A DNA stretch of 64,000 nt from Erythrobacter rubeus (GTDB taxonomy: Bacteria; Pseudomonadota; Alphaproteobacteria; Sphingomonadales; Sphingomonadaceae), in NCBI RefSeq assembly GCF_014705715.1, contig NZ_JACXLC010000001.1, positions 974,457-1,038,456 of the forward strand, in the 5' to 3' direction. The position numbers and the translations under genes are program-made. Each line of letters starts with the position of its first letter. The stretch's first letter is position 1. Of the stretch, positions 27,487 through 38,292 are shown piece by piece. The notes beneath the pieces are model-generated. The model was not told the origin of the DNA and did not search any database. It worked only from the letters and a program-made list of their open reading frames with translations.

Positions 27487-27506
27487 TTGAAATATATTGA
27501 AATATA
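27487..27506. repeat. Two tandem 10-bp repeats upstream of the STAND gene
   Basis: TTGAAATATA occurs twice back to back (27487-27496 and 27497-27506), about 40 bases before the ATG of the AlbA_2-STAND gene. It is AT-rich and could provide promoter elements or paired binding sites for a regulator. The rest of the 129-base gap from the lepA fragment to the gene shows no other clear signal. Confidence 0.5.
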
Positions 27507-27546
27507 TGCTCGCTCAGTTGCAAGACTAAGCGGGGGCAATTTTTGA

Positions 27547-30168
27547 ATGAACAATCTTCAGGGTATGGGTGCGAGTCAATTTGCACCTAGTTTAAAATCA
27601 GAACGGAGAATTTTTCAGTACATTCAGGAGGGACGCTTAGATTCTGATGTCCTTGCTATTGTTCTCCCCGATTCTGCACCGTTAGAATATGAAGGGGCGC
27701 TGTGGGACTACAAGCGTACATTCCCGAATGTCGTCGGTAAGAACTTTCCGAGTGTCGATCCTCCGGACGATAAGGCAATAGCGGAATTGATGAAGGATGT
27801 TGTGGCATTCCATAATAGTTATGGAGGCTATATCCTTGCAGGAGTCGGCGAAGGAATAAACGATCCGATAGTTGGTTGCCGAAATATTGCTGGCTTTGCT
27901 TTCAAGGTAGACAAACTCAACGAAAAATTGAGAAGCTACACGAAAACTGAGATCACCTGCAGATTCTGTAAAATTAGACTGCCGGTCGCAGCGCAAGAGC
28001 TTGAAATCGGATTACTTCATATACCAAGGCGCCCCGACGGTGCGCCCGTGGTGCAGTTCTCAAAGGGCGCACCTGAAATAAAAGGGAAGCAAGCATTTAA
28101 AAAGGGGGATGTGTTCGCTCGGATAGATGATCAATGCGTCCCAGCAAAAGCTGATCCAAGAGTCATTCCATTTCTTTGTTCGGAAAGGTCTCTAGATCAG
28201 ACGAAAAAGTCGCTTCAGCGCTCGACCGAAAATAACCTTCCTCCGCGAGACCCCAATTTGCTTAGATTTGTTGGGCGTTCAGACTATCTTTCGGCGCTTT
28301 GGGGGTGGCTAATCGAGAAGAATTCACCACTCAAAGTTTTGACTGCTCTCGGTGGTACTGGGAAAACTTCGATTGCTTATGAATTTTGCACTCAAATTGT
28401 GCAGAATAAACCGTCGACGATTGAAAAGGTCATCTGGCTATCGGCAAAAAGACAAACATACTCGGCGATTAGAGGTCAAAACCTCGCAGCAAGCCGCGTC
28501 GACTTTTTTGACATTAGGAGCTTCTTCGCGGCACTTTGTATTGAGGTCGGTGCTGTGGACAGTGACGTTGACGACTGTGAGACTGCACCAGACTTCGCTG
28601 AGCTTGCGCACGATCATCTACAAGAGCTTCCTTGTCTCGTAGTTATTGATGATATCGATACTTTACCCCTTGAAGAACAGAGTGAGCTCTTTTCGCAAGT
28701 CCAGGCGCTCTCCGGTCGGACGTTCGCATCTGGGACACGATTTTTGATAACTTCAAGACTCGAGTTCGGTGGAGCTAGTCAGCGTGTAAAGGTGGATGGA
28801 TTTCCTCGCGATGAATTCGGTGACTACGTTGCACTTTTGGTTGAGGAGACTGGAATAGAGATCAACAGTTCTTTGACAGATCAACTATGGAAAGCGTCGC
28901 TTGGATCTCCAATATTTGCGGCTTCGATATTCAGGCTGTCCAGGCTTGGGACTTCGATTTCCAACGCGGTTCGAGATTGGAAAGGGGCTGCAGGTGAGGA
29001 AGTTAGGCGATTCGCTTTCGAGCGGGAGCTTGGTCAGCTATCAGATGCCGAATGCCGAACTCTGTTTGCATTGATCACGCTCGGTGAGACCACGCAAGTG
29101 GAGCTAGCCCATATACTTGAGATCGATCAACAGAAGCTTCTTCAACACCTTTCGCGAATACGAGAGTATCACATGTTTGCTGCAAACGATGCGGCACTTT
29201 TGGGCGCGAAGTTGACGGTCCCCGCACCGATTTTATTGATGTCGGACATCATAAAGGCGAGGGTCAACGATCCTAAGCGAATAGAGAAGGAGTGTGCGCG
29301 CGCGAGAAATAGAGGAAATCGATCAGACTCCACCGTTTCGTTTCTGATTGCGCAAATAGTTGCAGAGTGGCGAGAGGAGGAATTTGACGCAGCGCTCGCA
29401 ATCGCTCGCGCTGCAGTTAAGCATAACTCCAAAAGCAGTGATTTGCCATGCATGTTGGGGCGTTGCTTGCTTCAAGTCTATCCTCCTCAGCCCAAGGAAG
29501 CCGACAAATGGTTCAAGAAAGCGCTTGAAAACGGCTGCACACGGATTGAGCTTGCTCAGTACTGGATTGAAGCCAAGAGACTTTTGTCCGATTGGGTTGG
29601 AATTTCGGAAGTCGCGGAAAAGGTTCCAAGTTCCGATATAAGAGGCCCGGCTGCTTTTACTGTCGCTCTCGCGGAAGCTAATCTTGGCTCGCAAGCTGCC
29701 GCCCGCCCAGACCCAGAGAAGGCTGCGTACCGATTCCGAAGGTCAATGTTTGAAATACAACGCGCTATCAGCGAAGGAAGAGCTGATGACAGTTTACCAG
29801 AAATGCGCGAAATTGCGCGAGAGTCTGCGAAACGATACGTGGCAATAGTTAATAGGCAATCCGAACAAGCAGGCGACAAACTGAATGTCTTCAACGCCGT
29901 ATCAGATGTATTTGAGTGTCATATCTCCGAGTCTACTATGTTGCTATTGGGCGCTAAATCACTTCAAACTTGGGCAAACGATGTATTCAGACGGCCGAGT
30001 TTTGATCAAAAAGCTGCGGATATTTTGTCGCAAAAGTTGGACCGCCTCGATCAAATTTTATCACATATTGAGGATGCGGATTATCGACGTGACACTCTAG
30101 TATATAATTTGGGTAACATTTATGCTGAATTAGCCGATGACTATAACGGCTACCTTTCAGGGGCTTAA
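27547..30168 (+). CDS. AlbA_2/Schlafen-like - STAND ATPase - TPR-like protein, putative antiphage defence
   Basis: An 873-residue protein. Residues about 45-200 resemble the AlbA_2 (Schlafen-type) domain: E49-x4-D54-x-K56 near WDYKRTF, then AFHNSYGGYILAGVGEG and a closing FARIDDQCVPA strand. Residues about 240-500 look like a STAND/NB-ARC ATPase: FVGR (241-244), Walker A GGTGKTS (269-275), Walker B LVVIDDID (364-371), an RFLITSR sensor (398-404) and GSPIF. The remainder is alpha-helical with TPR-like text around 620-700 (ALAIARAAVKHN, EADKWFKKALENG). N-terminal effector, central switch and C-terminal sensor is the layout of NLR-like antiphage proteins. The gene is clearly AT-rich, follows a lepA 3' duplication and stands alone. 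Defence is inferred; transcriptional regulation is the alternative. ATG 27565 is another possible start. Confidence 0.8.
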   Translation: MNNLQGMGASQFAPSLKSERRIFQYIQEGRLDSDVLAIVLPDSAPLEYEGALWDYKRTFPNVVGKNFPSVDPPDDKAIAELMKDVVAFHNSYGGYILAGVGEGINDPIVGCRNIAGFAFKVDKLNEKLRSYTKTEITCRFCKIRLPVAAQELEIGLLHIPRRPDGAPVVQFSKGAPEIKGKQAFKKGDVFARIDDQCVPAKADPRVIPFLCSERSLDQTKKSLQRSTENNLPPRDPNLLRFVGRSDYLSALWGWLIEKNSPLKVLTALGGTGKTSIAYEFCTQIVQNKPSTIEKVIWLSAKRQTYSAIRGQNLAASRVDFFDIRSFFAALCIEVGAVDSDVDDCETAPDFAELAHDHLQELPCLVVIDDIDTLPLEEQSELFSQVQALSGRTFASGTRFLITSRLEFGGASQRVKVDGFPRDEFGDYVALLVEETGIEINSSLTDQLWKASLGSPIFAASIFRLSRLGTSISNAVRDWKGAAGEEVRRFAFERELGQLSDAECRTLFALITLGETTQVELAHILEIDQQKLLQHLSRIREYHMFAANDAALLGAKLTVPAPILLMSDIIKARVNDPKRIEKECARARNRGNRSDSTVSFLIAQIVAEWREEEFDAALAIARAAVKHNSKSSDLPCMLGRCLLQVYPPQPKEADKWFKKALENGCTRIELAQYWIEAKRLLSDWVGISEVAEKVPSSDIRGPAAFTVALAEANLGSQAAARPDPEKAAYRFRRSMFEIQRAISEGRADDSLPEMREIARESAKRYVAIVNRQSEQAGDKLNVFNAVSDVFECHISESTMLLLGAKSLQTWANDVFRRPSFDQKAADILSQKLDRLDQILSHIEDADYRRDTLVYNLGNIYAELADDYNGYLSGA

Positions 30169-30998
30169 TCCCACCCATCATCCGTCAACTTGTGCACAGT
30201 CTTCCGCGACTTTGGCTCAGGCTTCTTCCGCTTTTGCGGCACGGCATTGATCGTGTCGCGCGGGCCTTCGGCGACCAGCATCCGGGCCTCCTCGTCCGCT
30301 TGCGCCTGGTCGAGATCGCGGTCCCGTAGCTCCACAAAGCGGTCCCATGCGGCGCGGGTTTCCTCCGACAGGCATTCCCACTCGCGCTGCTGACGCAGTT
30401 CGATCTCGACGCGCAGCCCCTCGATCTTCGCATCAATCCGGGCGCGCACTTTCTCGGGCGAGACGGTGCTCCGCTCGGCCTCCCATTCCTTGCGCCATTT
30501 CTTCTTGAGCCGGCGCTTTTCCATCTTGCCGATCGCGTTGAGGCCCTTGAGGTCGCCGCCGCCTTTCGTCACCGAATTGCCGAAGCGTTCGGGCGCGCGG
30601 TTTCTCAGCATGAACATCAGCAGCCGGTCGTTGTAGCGTTTGCGCGTGCCGACGAGGTTGCCATAGGCGTAGAACGGCTCCTCCACACCGTTGAGCGCGC
30701 GTTCCATCGCGATGTCCTCCAGCCGCCGCACGCCGAGATCGAGCGCGGCCTCCCACGCCTTGGCGAAGCTTTCCCCTTCGGGCAGGCGGCGGATGCGGTA
30801 GGCGCCGACCGTGCTCATGTTGACGTGTTTGCAGGCCGCCTCGACGCTTCCGGTGTCGGCGAGCGCTTCGATGAAGTCGTGCTGGCGCTCGGCCGTCCAG
30901 CCGTCGGAGCGGTGCTTGATGGGCACGGGGGTGAAGTCGGGGAGCTCGCCCCGTTTGACTGGCAGGCGGGTGGTGCGGTTGTCTGTGCGGCGGGTCAT
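30165..30998 (-). CDS. HTH protein resembling phage terminase small subunit
   Basis: The ATG at 30998 is chosen for the strong GGAAAGGAAAAA just upstream and gives 277 residues. Residues about 35-75 (WTAERQHDFIEALADTGS, EAACKHVNMS) look like the helix-turn-helix of terminase small subunits or related resolvase-like HTH proteins. The region around 95-140 (MERALNGVEEPFYAYGN, RKRYNDRLLMFMLR) also occurs in such proteins. The C-terminal half is very charged and coiled-coil-like. Composition is high-GC like the chromosome, and no other phage gene is near. It is therefore more likely a resident DNA-binding protein than a live prophage gene. Its stop shares TTAA with the STAND gene. Confidence 0.6.
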   Translation of the reverse strand: MTRRTDNRTTRLPVKRGELPDFTPVPIKHRSDGWTAERQHDFIEALADTGSVEAACKHVNMSTVGAYRIRRLPEGESFAKAWEAALDLGVRRLEDIAMERALNGVEEPFYAYGNLVGTRKRYNDRLLMFMLRNRAPERFGNSVTKGGGDLKGLNAIGKMEKRRLKKKWRKEWEAERSTVSPEKVRARIDAKIEGLRVEIELRQQREWECLSEETRAAWDRFVELRDRDLDQAQADEEARMLVAEGPRDTINAVPQKRKKPEPKSRKTVHKLTDDGWD

Positions 30999-31141
30999 TT
31001 TTTCCTTTCCGCACGCCATCCGGCGCGCGTGATCCTCGCTCATGCGATCATGGATCGCGTCGCTGCGGGCGCCCGGTTGGGCTTGCGGTTGCTTGGCAAC
31101 CGATCAGGATCATGAACCACAAAAGCGGTGAGTAGGAAAAT

Positions 31142-31155
31142 GTGCGGGCCCGCAC
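31142..31155. repeat. 14-bp perfect palindrome upstream of bamD
   Basis: GTGCGGGCCCGCAC is a perfect palindrome in the 243-base gap between the HTH gene (divergent) and bamD. It is followed by GTGCGCGGGCGCCGG, which is again GC-rich and partly symmetric. It is a candidate operator or extragenic repeat. Nothing else in the gap stands out. Confidence 0.4.
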
Positions 31156-31241
31156 GGTGCGCGGGCGCCGGTGCCAGAGGCTGTCAACAAACGTCCAACT
31201 TCACTTGGCGTTCACGCAGGGCATGGCTATAGGCTGGCCTC

Positions 31242-32036
31242 ATGAAAACGACACTTCGCACTTCGCTGCTGCGCGCCGGGATCCTGGGCGCCTCGATCGT
31301 CACTCTCACCGCCTGCGGCGGCGGCTCGGGCAACGAAGACGTCGCCTATGTCGCGCGGGATGTCGAATCGCTTTACGGAGAGGCGCAGCGGCGGCTCGAC
31401 GGGGGCAATGTGATGCTCGCAGCGGCGCTGTTCGACGAAGTGGAGCGGCAGCACCCCTATTCGCCCTGGGCGCGCCGGGCGCAGCTGATGAGTGCGTTCA
31501 GCTATTACATCGCGCGCGATTACAACAAGGCGATTCAGAACGCGCAGCGTTTCCTCTCCATCCACCCGGGTAACAAGGACGCGCCCTACGCCTATTACCT
31601 GATCGCATTGAGCTATTACGAGCAGATCAGCGATGTGAACCGCGACCAGAAGATCACCGAGCAGGCCAAGACGGCGCTGCGCGAAGTCAATCGGCGCTTC
31701 CCGCAGACCGAATATGCCGCCGATGCGCGGCTGAAGCTCGACCTGGTGGACGATCACCTCGCAGGCAAGGAGATGGAGATCGGGCGGTTCTATCAGCGTT
31801 CCGGCCTGTGGCTCGCCTCCGCGCTCCGTTTTCGGAACGTGATCGAGAATTTCGAGACGACCAGCCACACGCCGGAGGCATTGTATCGCCTGACGGAAAG
31901 CAGCCTCGCGATCGGTTTGCGCGAAGAAGCGGTGAAATACGCCGCCGTGCTCGGCGCGAACTATCCGGGCACCGAGTGGTACGAGAAAGCCTTCGAACTC
32001 GTCGAGGATCACGCCGCGGGCGTTCAGCCTTCCTAA
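31242..32036 (+). CDS. bamD: Outer membrane protein assembly factor BamD
   Basis: Lipoprotein of the BAM complex that inserts beta-barrel proteins into the outer membrane. The 264-residue precursor has a signal peptide and lipobox ending TLTACGGG (Cys25). TPR-like repeats follow (LYGEAQRRLDGGN, AAALFDEVERQHPYSPWA, and the RFLSIHPGN block), matching ComL/BamD. Recognisable conserved text is YYEQISDVNRDQ. The length is standard. recN follows after 81 bases. Confidence 0.95.
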   Translation: MKTTLRTSLLRAGILGASIVTLTACGGGSGNEDVAYVARDVESLYGEAQRRLDGGNVMLAAALFDEVERQHPYSPWARRAQLMSAFSYYIARDYNKAIQNAQRFLSIHPGNKDAPYAYYLIALSYYEQISDVNRDQKITEQAKTALREVNRRFPQTEYAADARLKLDLVDDHLAGKEMEIGRFYQRSGLWLASALRFRNVIENFETTSHTPEALYRLTESSLAIGLREEAVKYAAVLGANYPGTEWYEKAFELVEDHAAGVQPS

Positions 32037-32117
32037 TTGTGAAGATCGTTCCGATTGTGGGAAGAGCCGACAGCGCCGCGTGACGCGCCCATTCACTTGG
32101 GTTAAAGCCAAGGCGCA

Positions 32118-33785
32118 ATGCTGACCCGGCTCTCGATCCGCAATATCGTACTCATCGAAGCGCTCGATCTGGATTTCGGGCGCGGGCTCGGCGTACTGAC
32201 CGGCGAGACGGGGGCGGGCAAATCGATTCTGCTCGACGCTCTCGGGCTGGTGCTGGGAGACCGGGCGGAAACCGCTCTGGTGCGCGCGGGCGAGGCGAAG
32301 GCGAGCGTTACCGCCAGCTTCGAATTCAGCGAGCTTCCGCCAGCTGTCGCCGAAGCGCTGGACGATGCCGATATCGAGCTCGAGCCCGGAGAGCCGCTGA
32401 TCATTCGCCGCCAAGTCAAGGCAGACGCGGGGTCGAAAGCTTTCATCAACGATCAGCCCGCCAGCGTCGCGCTGCTGCGGGAGCTGAGACCGGCGCTGGT
32501 GGAACTGCACGGTCAGCACGACGATCGCGGGCTGGTGAACCCGCGCGGTCACCGCGCTCTGCTCGATCGGTATGCGGGGACGGGCCTTGCCGGATTGGCG
32601 CGCCACTGGGCCCAGTGGGCGAAGGCCGAGGCACAGCTATCCGAAGCGCGATCCGACGTCGAGCAGGCGAAGGCCGATCAGGACCTGCTCATCGCCCACC
32701 TTGCCGAACTCACCGCTCTGGAACCGCAGGCGGGTGAGGAAGTGCGCCTCGCCGCGACCCGCACGGATATGCAGAAGGCAGAGAAGCTTTCGGGCGAACT
32801 CGAAGAATTGCGCCATGTCTGGGAGGGTTCGGATTCGCCGCTCGCCTCGCTTAGAGTGGCGGCGCGCAAGCTTGACCGGATCGCCGGCGAACACCCGATG
32901 CTAACGGAGGCGCTGGCCGCGCTCGACCGCGCCGTAATCGAAGCGGGGGAGGCCGAGGAAAAGCTCGAATCCGCAGCGGAGGCACTGGTCCACGATCCGC
33001 AGGCACTCGACCAGGCGGAAACGCGCCTGTTCGAATTGCGTGCGCTCGCCCGCAAACACCGCTGCGAGGTCGATCAATTGCCCGATCTCATCCGGGAAAT
33101 GCGCGCGAAACTGGACGCTATCGAGGGCGGCGAGGCACAGCTGGATGCGCTTGAAGCGGCTGCGAAGGAAGCGCGCGAAGCCTATGTGAAGGCCGCCGAG
33201 AAAGCGCACGATCTGCGGATCAAGGCGGCGCGGAAGCTCGACAAGGCGGTCGCGGCGGAGCTTGCCCCGCTGAAGCTGGATGCGGCGCGGTTCCTGACGT
33301 CGATCGCGGCTTTGCCCGAAGACAAATGGGGCGCGCACGGTATGGACGGATGCGAATTCCTGATCGCGACCAATCCCGGCGCAGACTTCGCACCTTTGGC
33401 AAAGATCGCTTCGGGCGGCGAACTTTCGCGTTTCATCCTCGCGCTGAAGGTGGCGCTGGCTGAAAAGGGCGGCGCGGCAACGATCATCTTCGATGAGATC
33501 GACCGCGGCGTGGGCGGTGCGGTGGCGAGCGCAATCGGCGAACGGCTCGCGCGGCTCGCCGCCGATGAAGGCCAGTTGCTGGCCGTAACGCACTCTCCGC
33601 AGGTCGCCGCGCGCGGCGCGCAGCACTACCTGATCGCCAAGGCTTCGTCGGGGACCGTCACGAAAACGAGCGTCGCCTTGCTCGATGAAGCGGGACGGCA
33701 GGAAGAAATCGCACGGATGCTGTCCGGCGCGGAGATCACGAGCGAGGCGAGGGCGCAGGCAGATCGGCTGCTGGAGGGGGTGTGA
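32118..33785 (+). CDS. recN: DNA repair protein RecN
   Basis: SMC-like ATPase that acts in double-strand break repair. The 555-residue protein has Walker A GETGAGKS (29-36) and the typical start MLTRLSIRNIVLIEALDLDF. A long coiled-coil region lies at about 160-370. The ABC signature is ASGGELSRFILALK, Walker B is TIIFDEIDRGVGG and the His switch is THSPQVAA. It is followed by a GNAT gene and ligA on the same strand. Confidence 0.97.
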   Translation: MLTRLSIRNIVLIEALDLDFGRGLGVLTGETGAGKSILLDALGLVLGDRAETALVRAGEAKASVTASFEFSELPPAVAEALDDADIELEPGEPLIIRRQVKADAGSKAFINDQPASVALLRELRPALVELHGQHDDRGLVNPRGHRALLDRYAGTGLAGLARHWAQWAKAEAQLSEARSDVEQAKADQDLLIAHLAELTALEPQAGEEVRLAATRTDMQKAEKLSGELEELRHVWEGSDSPLASLRVAARKLDRIAGEHPMLTEALAALDRAVIEAGEAEEKLESAAEALVHDPQALDQAETRLFELRALARKHRCEVDQLPDLIREMRAKLDAIEGGEAQLDALEAAAKEAREAYVKAAEKAHDLRIKAARKLDKAVAAELAPLKLDAARFLTSIAALPEDKWGAHGMDGCEFLIATNPGADFAPLAKIASGGELSRFILALKVALAEKGGAATIIFDEIDRGVGGAVASAIGERLARLAADEGQLLAVTHSPQVAARGAQHYLIAKASSGTVTKTSVALLDEAGRQEEIARMLSGAEITSEARAQADRLLEGV

Positions 33786-33830
33786 TGGACAGACGGGAGG
33801 CAGCTCTGCTCGAAGCGAAGCCGACCTCGC

Positions 33831-34544
33831 ATGCCTGACGCTTCGACTAGGTCGGCGTGGAGTGAGGCGCTTTCCCGTCCAATCTGGCGGGCGCTTACTG
33901 GCGAGCAGGCCGATCTCGCCATTGGCACCGGCAAAGCCCTCCGCATTGATCCACGCTATGGACCGTTCGCTGCGGCCTCGGACAGAAGCGATGCCGCTCA
34001 GGCTGACCTTGCTAACATCGTTGGCGCCTCACCGCATGAAATATGGCTGGTTGAACAAGAGGAATGGCCAGCACCCTCGGGAACGCGGACCGTCCGAACC
34101 GCGCCGCTATTGCAGATGGTCGCGGAAACGGATGAAAGGGCAGGCGAGCCAGATCCGGACATCCTTCCATTGGGTGAAGAAGACGTGCCGGAAATGACGG
34201 ATCTCGCGCTCGCGACCGAGCCAGGACCATGGGGCGAGTTGACCCACCGATATGGCCAGTTTTTCGGCATTCGCCGGGGCCGAGCACTCGCCGCGATGGC
34301 TGGTGAGCGCATGCGACCCGCACCCGGTCTGACCGAGGTCAGCGGCGTGTGCACGTGGCCGCAATACCGCGGAAAAGGCATGGCACGGCGCCTGATAGCG
34401 CACGTGACGCAGGCGCAGCGAGCCAGAGACGAAACGCCGTTCCTGCATTCCTACGCGCACAATGAAACTGCTATAGGCCTCTACAAGAGCTTGGGTTTCG
34501 CACCAGCGCGAAAGATGATGGTCACAGTTCTTGCTCGGGCTTAA
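33831..34544 (+). CDS. GNAT family N-acetyltransferase (FR47-like)
   Basis: A 237-residue acetyl-CoA-dependent acyltransferase. The C-terminal half (about 115-235) carries the GNAT core. LTEVSGVCTWPQYRGKGMAR contains the V-x-PxxRgKG acetyl-CoA pyrophosphate motif, and the last strands include HSYAHNETAIGLYKSLGF. The N-terminal half is family-specific and unassigned. Acceptor unknown. It lies between recN and ligA with only nine bases to ligA, so it is probably in the same transcript. Confidence 0.85.
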   Translation: MPDASTRSAWSEALSRPIWRALTGEQADLAIGTGKALRIDPRYGPFAAASDRSDAAQADLANIVGASPHEIWLVEQEEWPAPSGTRTVRTAPLLQMVAETDERAGEPDPDILPLGEEDVPEMTDLALATEPGPWGELTHRYGQFFGIRRGRALAAMAGERMRPAPGLTEVSGVCTWPQYRGKGMARRLIAHVTQAQRARDETPFLHSYAHNETAIGLYKSLGFAPARKMMVTVLARA

Positions 34545-36619
<2,075 letters not shown>

Positions 36620-36620
<1 letters not shown>

Positions 36621-37120
36621 TGGACCTGCTTCGCGAACTTCACCCGCAGGCGGCGCGGATTGCCGACATGCTCCGCTCACGCGGGGAAAAGATCGCGGTC
36701 GCGGACGGTGCGACCGGCGGGCTTATCGCGGCGTGCCTGCTCACGGTACCAGGCGCGCTCAAATTCTATGTCGGCGGCGGGATCGTCTATTCGTTCAAGG
36801 CGCGCGATGTGCTTTTCGAACTTCCGCGCGATGCCTATAAAGGCATGCGCTCGGCGACAGACGAATACGCCATGCTGCAGGCGCGCGCCATCCGGGACCG
36901 GTTGGGAGCGGAATGGGGGATCGCGGAAAGCGGTTCAGCCGGATCAAGCAAGCATCCGATGGGCGTCGCCTCGGGCCGCAGCGTGGCTGCCGTGGCCGGG
37001 CCCGCCACCGAAAGACTTGGCACCGTCGAAACCGCCAGCGACGATCGCATCGCCAACATGGATGCGTTCACGCGCAACGCGCTCGACTTGCTCGAAGCCG
37101 CGCTCAGCGCTGCGGACTAG
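36620..37120 (+). CDS. CinA C-terminal domain protein lacking the usual nucleophile motif
   Basis: A 166-residue protein aligned with stand-alone CinA C-terminal (PncC-type nicotinamide-nucleotide amidase) proteins. The family normally has an ESCTGG motif whose Ser is regarded as catalytic. Here the equivalent is ADGATGG (residues 28-34), with neither Ser nor Cys. The rest fits the fold (GALKFYVGGGIVYSFKAR, then GIAESGSAGSSKHPMG). It may be a non-amidase branch of the family. Translationally coupled to ligA by a one-base overlap. Confidence 0.75.
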
Positions 37121-37191
37121 GCGATCCAGGAAAAAGTGCCATTGCTCGCAGATAGAGGGGAAACCTTTAGGCGGCGGCGGATTGGTGATGC

Positions 37192-38292
37192 ATGGCCGCA
37201 TATTTCCGCTTCGTGTTGATCTTTATACCGATTTTGGCCGTCGCGCTCGTTTTCGCCGCAGCCAGCCCTGCGCCGGTACCGGAGACGGTGAAAGTGCCCA
37301 TCGGCGAGGCTGCACCCGAACGATTGCCAAGCGCCGAGGAACGCGCTTTCGAAGCACGGCTCGGTGAGATCGGCAGCTCCATCTCGGGCGAAGTCGGGAT
37401 CGCCGTGATCGATGTGGAGAACGGATACGCTTACCACTCGAACGGCGACCGGCTCATGCCGCAGCAGAGCGTGAGCAAGCTGTGGGTGGCGATGGCCGCT
37501 CTGGCGAAGGTCGATGCCGGAGAGCTCGATCTGACGGAGCGCGTCTCGATCCGCCGGGCCGACCTCACGCTGTTCTATCAGCCGATCCGGAATATCGTGC
37601 GCACGCGCGGCAGCTTTTCGAGCGATTACGACGACCTGATAGAGCGCGCTCTGGCCAGCAGCGACAACACCGCGAACGACCGCGTGCTGCGCCGCATCGG
37701 CGGGGCGGAGGCGGTGCAGGATTGGCTCGATGACGTGGGACTAGACATGATCCAGTTCGGGGCCGACGAGCGCACCAAGCAGAGCGCGATTGCGGGATTG
37801 CACTGGGACCAATCCTATTCCTACGGCGACATGTTTTACCGTGCGCGCGATGTGGTGCCGCAAGAGCGTCGGCGCGAGGCATTCGAGGCGTATCTCGGCG
37901 ATCCCATCGACGGCGCGAGCGCTCTCGGTATTGCCTACTCCATGGCGCAACTGGCCCGCGGCGAACTCCTTTCCGAAGCCTCGACCCATTATCTGCGCAA
38001 TACGCTCTCCCGCACCCGCAGCGGGCCGCGGCGGTTAAAGGGCGGGCTGGCCGAGGGCTGGGGGATCGAACACAAGACCGGCACGGGCCAAGTGTTCGAC
38101 GGTGAACAGTCGGGCTACAACGATGTCGGCCTCCTCATCGCGCCCGATGGCACCGAATACGGCGTCGCGGTCCTGATCGGGAGGACGCGGGAATCGATCC
38201 CGGCGCGTATGGAGATGATGCAGGCCGTCACGCGCGCCGTTGCGGAATTTCACCGGAACCGCGCCGCGCTTGACGGCGATAACGCCGCCTAA
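37192..38292 (+). CDS. Class A beta-lactamase-like serine hydrolase
   Basis: A 366-residue exported or membrane-anchored protein with an N-terminal hydrophobic segment (about 5-25). It contains all three active-site motifs of the penicillin-recognising fold in correct order and spacing: SVSK (93-96), SDN (157-159) and KTG (295-297). I cannot identify a confident Glu166 omega-loop motif (ExxLN), so true beta-lactamase activity is uncertain. A DD-peptidase-like or murein-related role is possible. It is convergent with an SDR, sharing CTAA at the stop codons. Confidence 0.82.
   Translation: MAAYFRFVLIFIPILAVALVFAAASPAPVPETVKVPIGEAAPERLPSAEERAFEARLGEIGSSISGEVGIAVIDVENGYAYHSNGDRLMPQQSVSKLWVAMAALAKVDAGELDLTERVSIRRADLTLFYQPIRNIVRTRGSFSSDYDDLIERALASSDNTANDRVLRRIGGAEAVQDWLDDVGLDMIQFGADERTKQSAIAGLHWDQSYSYGDMFYRARDVVPQERRREAFEAYLGDPIDGASALGIAYSMAQLARGELLSEASTHYLRNTLSRTRSGPRRLKGGLAEGWGIEHKTGTGQVFDGEQSGYNDVGLLIAPDGTEYGVAVLIGRTRESIPARMEMMQAVTRAVAEFHRNRAALDGDNAA

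Noticed and set aside
26838..31043. The accessory region as an active prophage or integrative element
   Set aside because: No integrase, structural, replication or conjugation gene is present; only one AT-rich cargo gene and one HTH gene.
33785..33838. 17-codon open frame overlapping the recN stop
   Set aside because: It is too short and overlaps the start of the GNAT gene; no family or leader-peptide feature.
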